The notes below the pieces were generated by a model, which saw only the letters and a program-made list of their open reading frames with translations, was not told where the DNA came from and searched no databases. A stretch of DNA of 64,000 nucleotides, from the NCBI GenBank assembly GCA_964035795.1, contig OZ038320.1, positions 4,899,896 to 4,963,895 on the forward strand, written 5' to 3'. Positions 62,301 to 64,000 of the stretch are shown in pieces (position 1 is the stretch's first letter; each line of letters opens with the position of its first letter). The position numbers were made by a program, and so were the translations under genes. The stretch comes from Pterobdella sp. o SKG-2022 (lineage: Eukaryota > Annelida > Clitellata > Hirudinida > Piscicolidae).

Positions 62301-63689
62301 TCGTAAGCGTGTGCTTGCTAGCGTGTAGACCTGGGTGGTGAAGTGGATGATGTGGTGGGAGGTTGTTTGACTGAAAAACAGTAGTTTGGTTATGACTGTC
62401 AGGGTTTGGGGGATTTATCTAGGATTTGTGATGTGGTGGGGGTTGTTTGTGAGAGGGTTTGGTGGTGTGATAATAGGAGTTGTACGATAGTTGTGGTTTT
62501 TAAATTTTTGTGGCATTGCTAGATAGGTGTCTTATAATAATAATTTAGAAAAAAACATTATTTTTTTTTGCGTTAAAGTGGTGATGAATGCCTTATAATG
62601 CACATGTGATAATAAAAAAATAATCCTTCATACGCTAAAAAAATTAATGTGATTTAAAAGCGTTGAAAAAGTTTAATTATAAAGTGTGCAACCTTCGAGA
62701 GGCTTGTCTTAGCTATATAGTCATGATACAATGTAAACCAACTTTTCTGAAAAACAAAGGAACACTGCCAGACTTTTTAGGTTTGTTGAAGGTGGGATTG
62801 TCTGTATTGGAGGAAGCAGAAGTAGCGGTGGTGGTGATGGAGGAGGTGGATGTGGTAAGTTTGGGTGGAGGGGCTTCAGTTAATGGTGTTGCATCTTGTA
62901 ACTTCCTTTTCACTGGTTTTGTAGGCTGTAGTTTGGTGGTTGTTAGCTTAGTTTTAGCAACAGTTACAGCCGATGTTGTTTGTGTTGAAGTGGTGGATGG
63001 TGTGGAGGAAAGAGTAGTGGTAGTTTGTCGGGTTTGACGAGTAGCTATGGGAGATGTTTTGAAGATCAACATTGGAGGGGATGATGGAGGAACGATAAAA
63101 CTCCCAGGTGATCTACAACTCTGAGCTGCTGATATCACTATATGCTGCTGCTTAGCTGGCAACTTGATATGGGTCACAGGCTTAGAAGGAGCTGTGGTAA
63201 GCACCAGCTGCTGTCTTGCTTGTGTCTTAACAACTGAAGTTGTGCTGGCAGCTGAAGTGGTTGCTAAGGTGGTGGTTGGTGTGTCGAAGAGCCTTCGACG
63301 AGTTGGGATGGGTGAGACAAAGGTTTCATGGATAGGGCGGTTGACTGGAGATCCTTTGTGTGATTGATTATCTAATATTCAACTATGTTAATAGAATTGT
63401 AATAATTATACAGCTGTTTGGAAATGCTCTATAAAAAATATCTACAAAAACACAAATTTTGACAACTCAAGCTCAAGTAACACACAAAAAATCACCATAT
63501 TTATATTATTCATACATTATATTTATTTCTGTTATTTACTTCAAAATAATATTCCTCATAATCATGACAATGATGTGACTAACCAGCCAAATTCACCATG
63601 ACCTTCATGACATTGTTGACAGGGGATGAAAATGATGATGAAGTAGTGGTAGTCTGAGTTGCATTGCTGAACTGACTCGGTAGTAGAAC
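59381..63689 (-). CDS. RBL: Retinoblastoma-like pocket protein (p107/p130 type), C-terminal half, 9 exons
   Basis: Pocket proteins bind E2F/DP and LxCxE partners in the nucleus to repress cell-cycle genes. Exons: 63584-63689, 62743-63371, 62187-62330, 61656-61760, 61074-61215, 60529-60617, 60275-60367, 59849-60013, 59381-59539; 1632 nt, all phases agree, stop TGA at 59381. The first two exons are the Ser/Thr-rich spacer (about 240 codons). Pocket B follows: KKSGSVPLFFRK, YTLASTRLRDLCEKL, KIWTCLEHT, MDRHLDQ, CKVTKESKQFQDIMKCYR and HVYRSVLLK, then an insertion of about 65 residues (p107/p130 feature), ERGDLIKFYNSVF, and SPRRISSNVYVSPIN. The tail is SLIQKEGARKKA. SP/TP sites suggest CDK phosphorylation. 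The N-terminal and pocket A exons lie beyond 64000. Confidence 0.94.
62743..63371 (-). other. RBL: Pocket-protein spacer exon, Thr/Ser/Lys-rich
   Basis: 629 nt, the largest exon in the window. Begins NQSHKGSPVNRPIHET, carries RRRLFDTP (a p107/p130 spacer-like cyclin/CDK region), then a long Thr/Ser/Pro/Lys tract, and enters pocket B at GSVPLFFRK before a GTTGGT donor. The opposite strand is open too but Val/Gly-rich and not a gene. Confidence 0.9.
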
Positions 63690-63849
63690 CTGACATGGGT
63701 TTATGTATAATTTATCAAGATAAATAATTGGTTCCACATTTAAACTTTATTTCTAATAGATTATTAAATAAAAATATAGGAAAATATTACAAAAAGCAAT
63801 AATGAGAATACTGTACTAGAAACAAACATTATGGATTATTGAGAAACTT

Positions 63850-63960
63850 ATTACATAAAGCTTTTTGTAACAACATCAAGACACTTGATAATGTAAGATG
63901 TGTTTGTTTTTAGTACATTGATTTCCGGCTATTTTACGTAGAACGCTGTAGTAAGGCATG
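63850..63960 (+). repeat. Dispersed repeat, rearranged copy
   Basis: Contains AAGCTTTTTGTAAC (reverse of the core), then GATAATGTAAGATGTG and GGCTATTTTACGTAG, blocks seen in the 21060 and 36215 copies. It lies 5' of the first visible pocket-protein exon. Confidence 0.35.
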
Positions 63961-64000
63961 TATAACACGACAAACACAATTATTGAAAAAACTAGGATAA

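Noticed and set aside
62663..63367. Long plus-strand Val/Gly-rich ORFs
   Set aside because: Antisense of the Thr/Ser/Pro-rich pocket-protein spacer exon, which has family homology and matching splice phases.

Overview
The window is nuclear DNA of an invertebrate animal. It is very AT-rich, its coding exons are short (about 50-260 bp) and GC-richer than their surroundings, introns have GT..AG borders, and there are long (CA)n and (GATA)n microsatellites plus decayed LINE and Penelope-like retroelements. No species can be named from the sequence. The gene families and repeats would suit a lophotrochozoan or another non-vertebrate metazoan (inference only).

Three multi-exon genes, all on the minus strand, were reconstructed exon by exon from reading frame, intron phase and family alignment. 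(1) An FMNL/FRL-type formin, 29 coding exons from 25894 down to 12277, appears complete at about 978 residues (GBD/FH3, coiled coil, FH1, FH2, DAD). (2) A globin of the globin X/neuroglobin type, 5 coding exons from 40545 down to 26303, about 367 residues. A 167-residue lysine-rich leader starting with an N-acylation motif precedes the heme fold. (3) The C-terminal half of a retinoblastoma-like pocket protein (p107/p130 type), 9 exons from 63689 down to 59381; its 5' part lies beyond the window. Globin stop and formin start are only about 0.4 kb apart.

Layout: 1-357 is the 3' end of a zinc-finger LINE. 358-12276 is mostly featureless AT-rich DNA with a Penelope-like relic (3560-4034). 12277-25894 is the formin; its introns hold GATA repeats, a tRNA-like SINE and a second copy of the zinc-finger LINE, embedded between two (TG)n arrays. 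26303-40545 is the globin; its introns hold a nearly full-length dead LINE (28800-31990) and a second Penelope relic. 41636-42610 is a nonautonomous inverted-repeat transposon with 21-bp subterminal repeats, and a 71-bp derivative lies at 58255-58325. 42.6-59.3 kb is gene-poor, with an RT-associated pseudogene, a LINE 3' end and a striking 42-codon cysteine-rich ORF. 59.4-63.7 kb is the pocket-protein gene.

The genes do not form a pathway: the formin nucleates and elongates actin, the globin binds heme (probably at membranes if its leader is right), and the pocket protein represses E2F targets. Unusual observations are the high share of splice donors with a pyrimidine at +3, the microsatellite-flanked LINE, the acylated globin leader, and the repeat-bearing inverted-repeat element.
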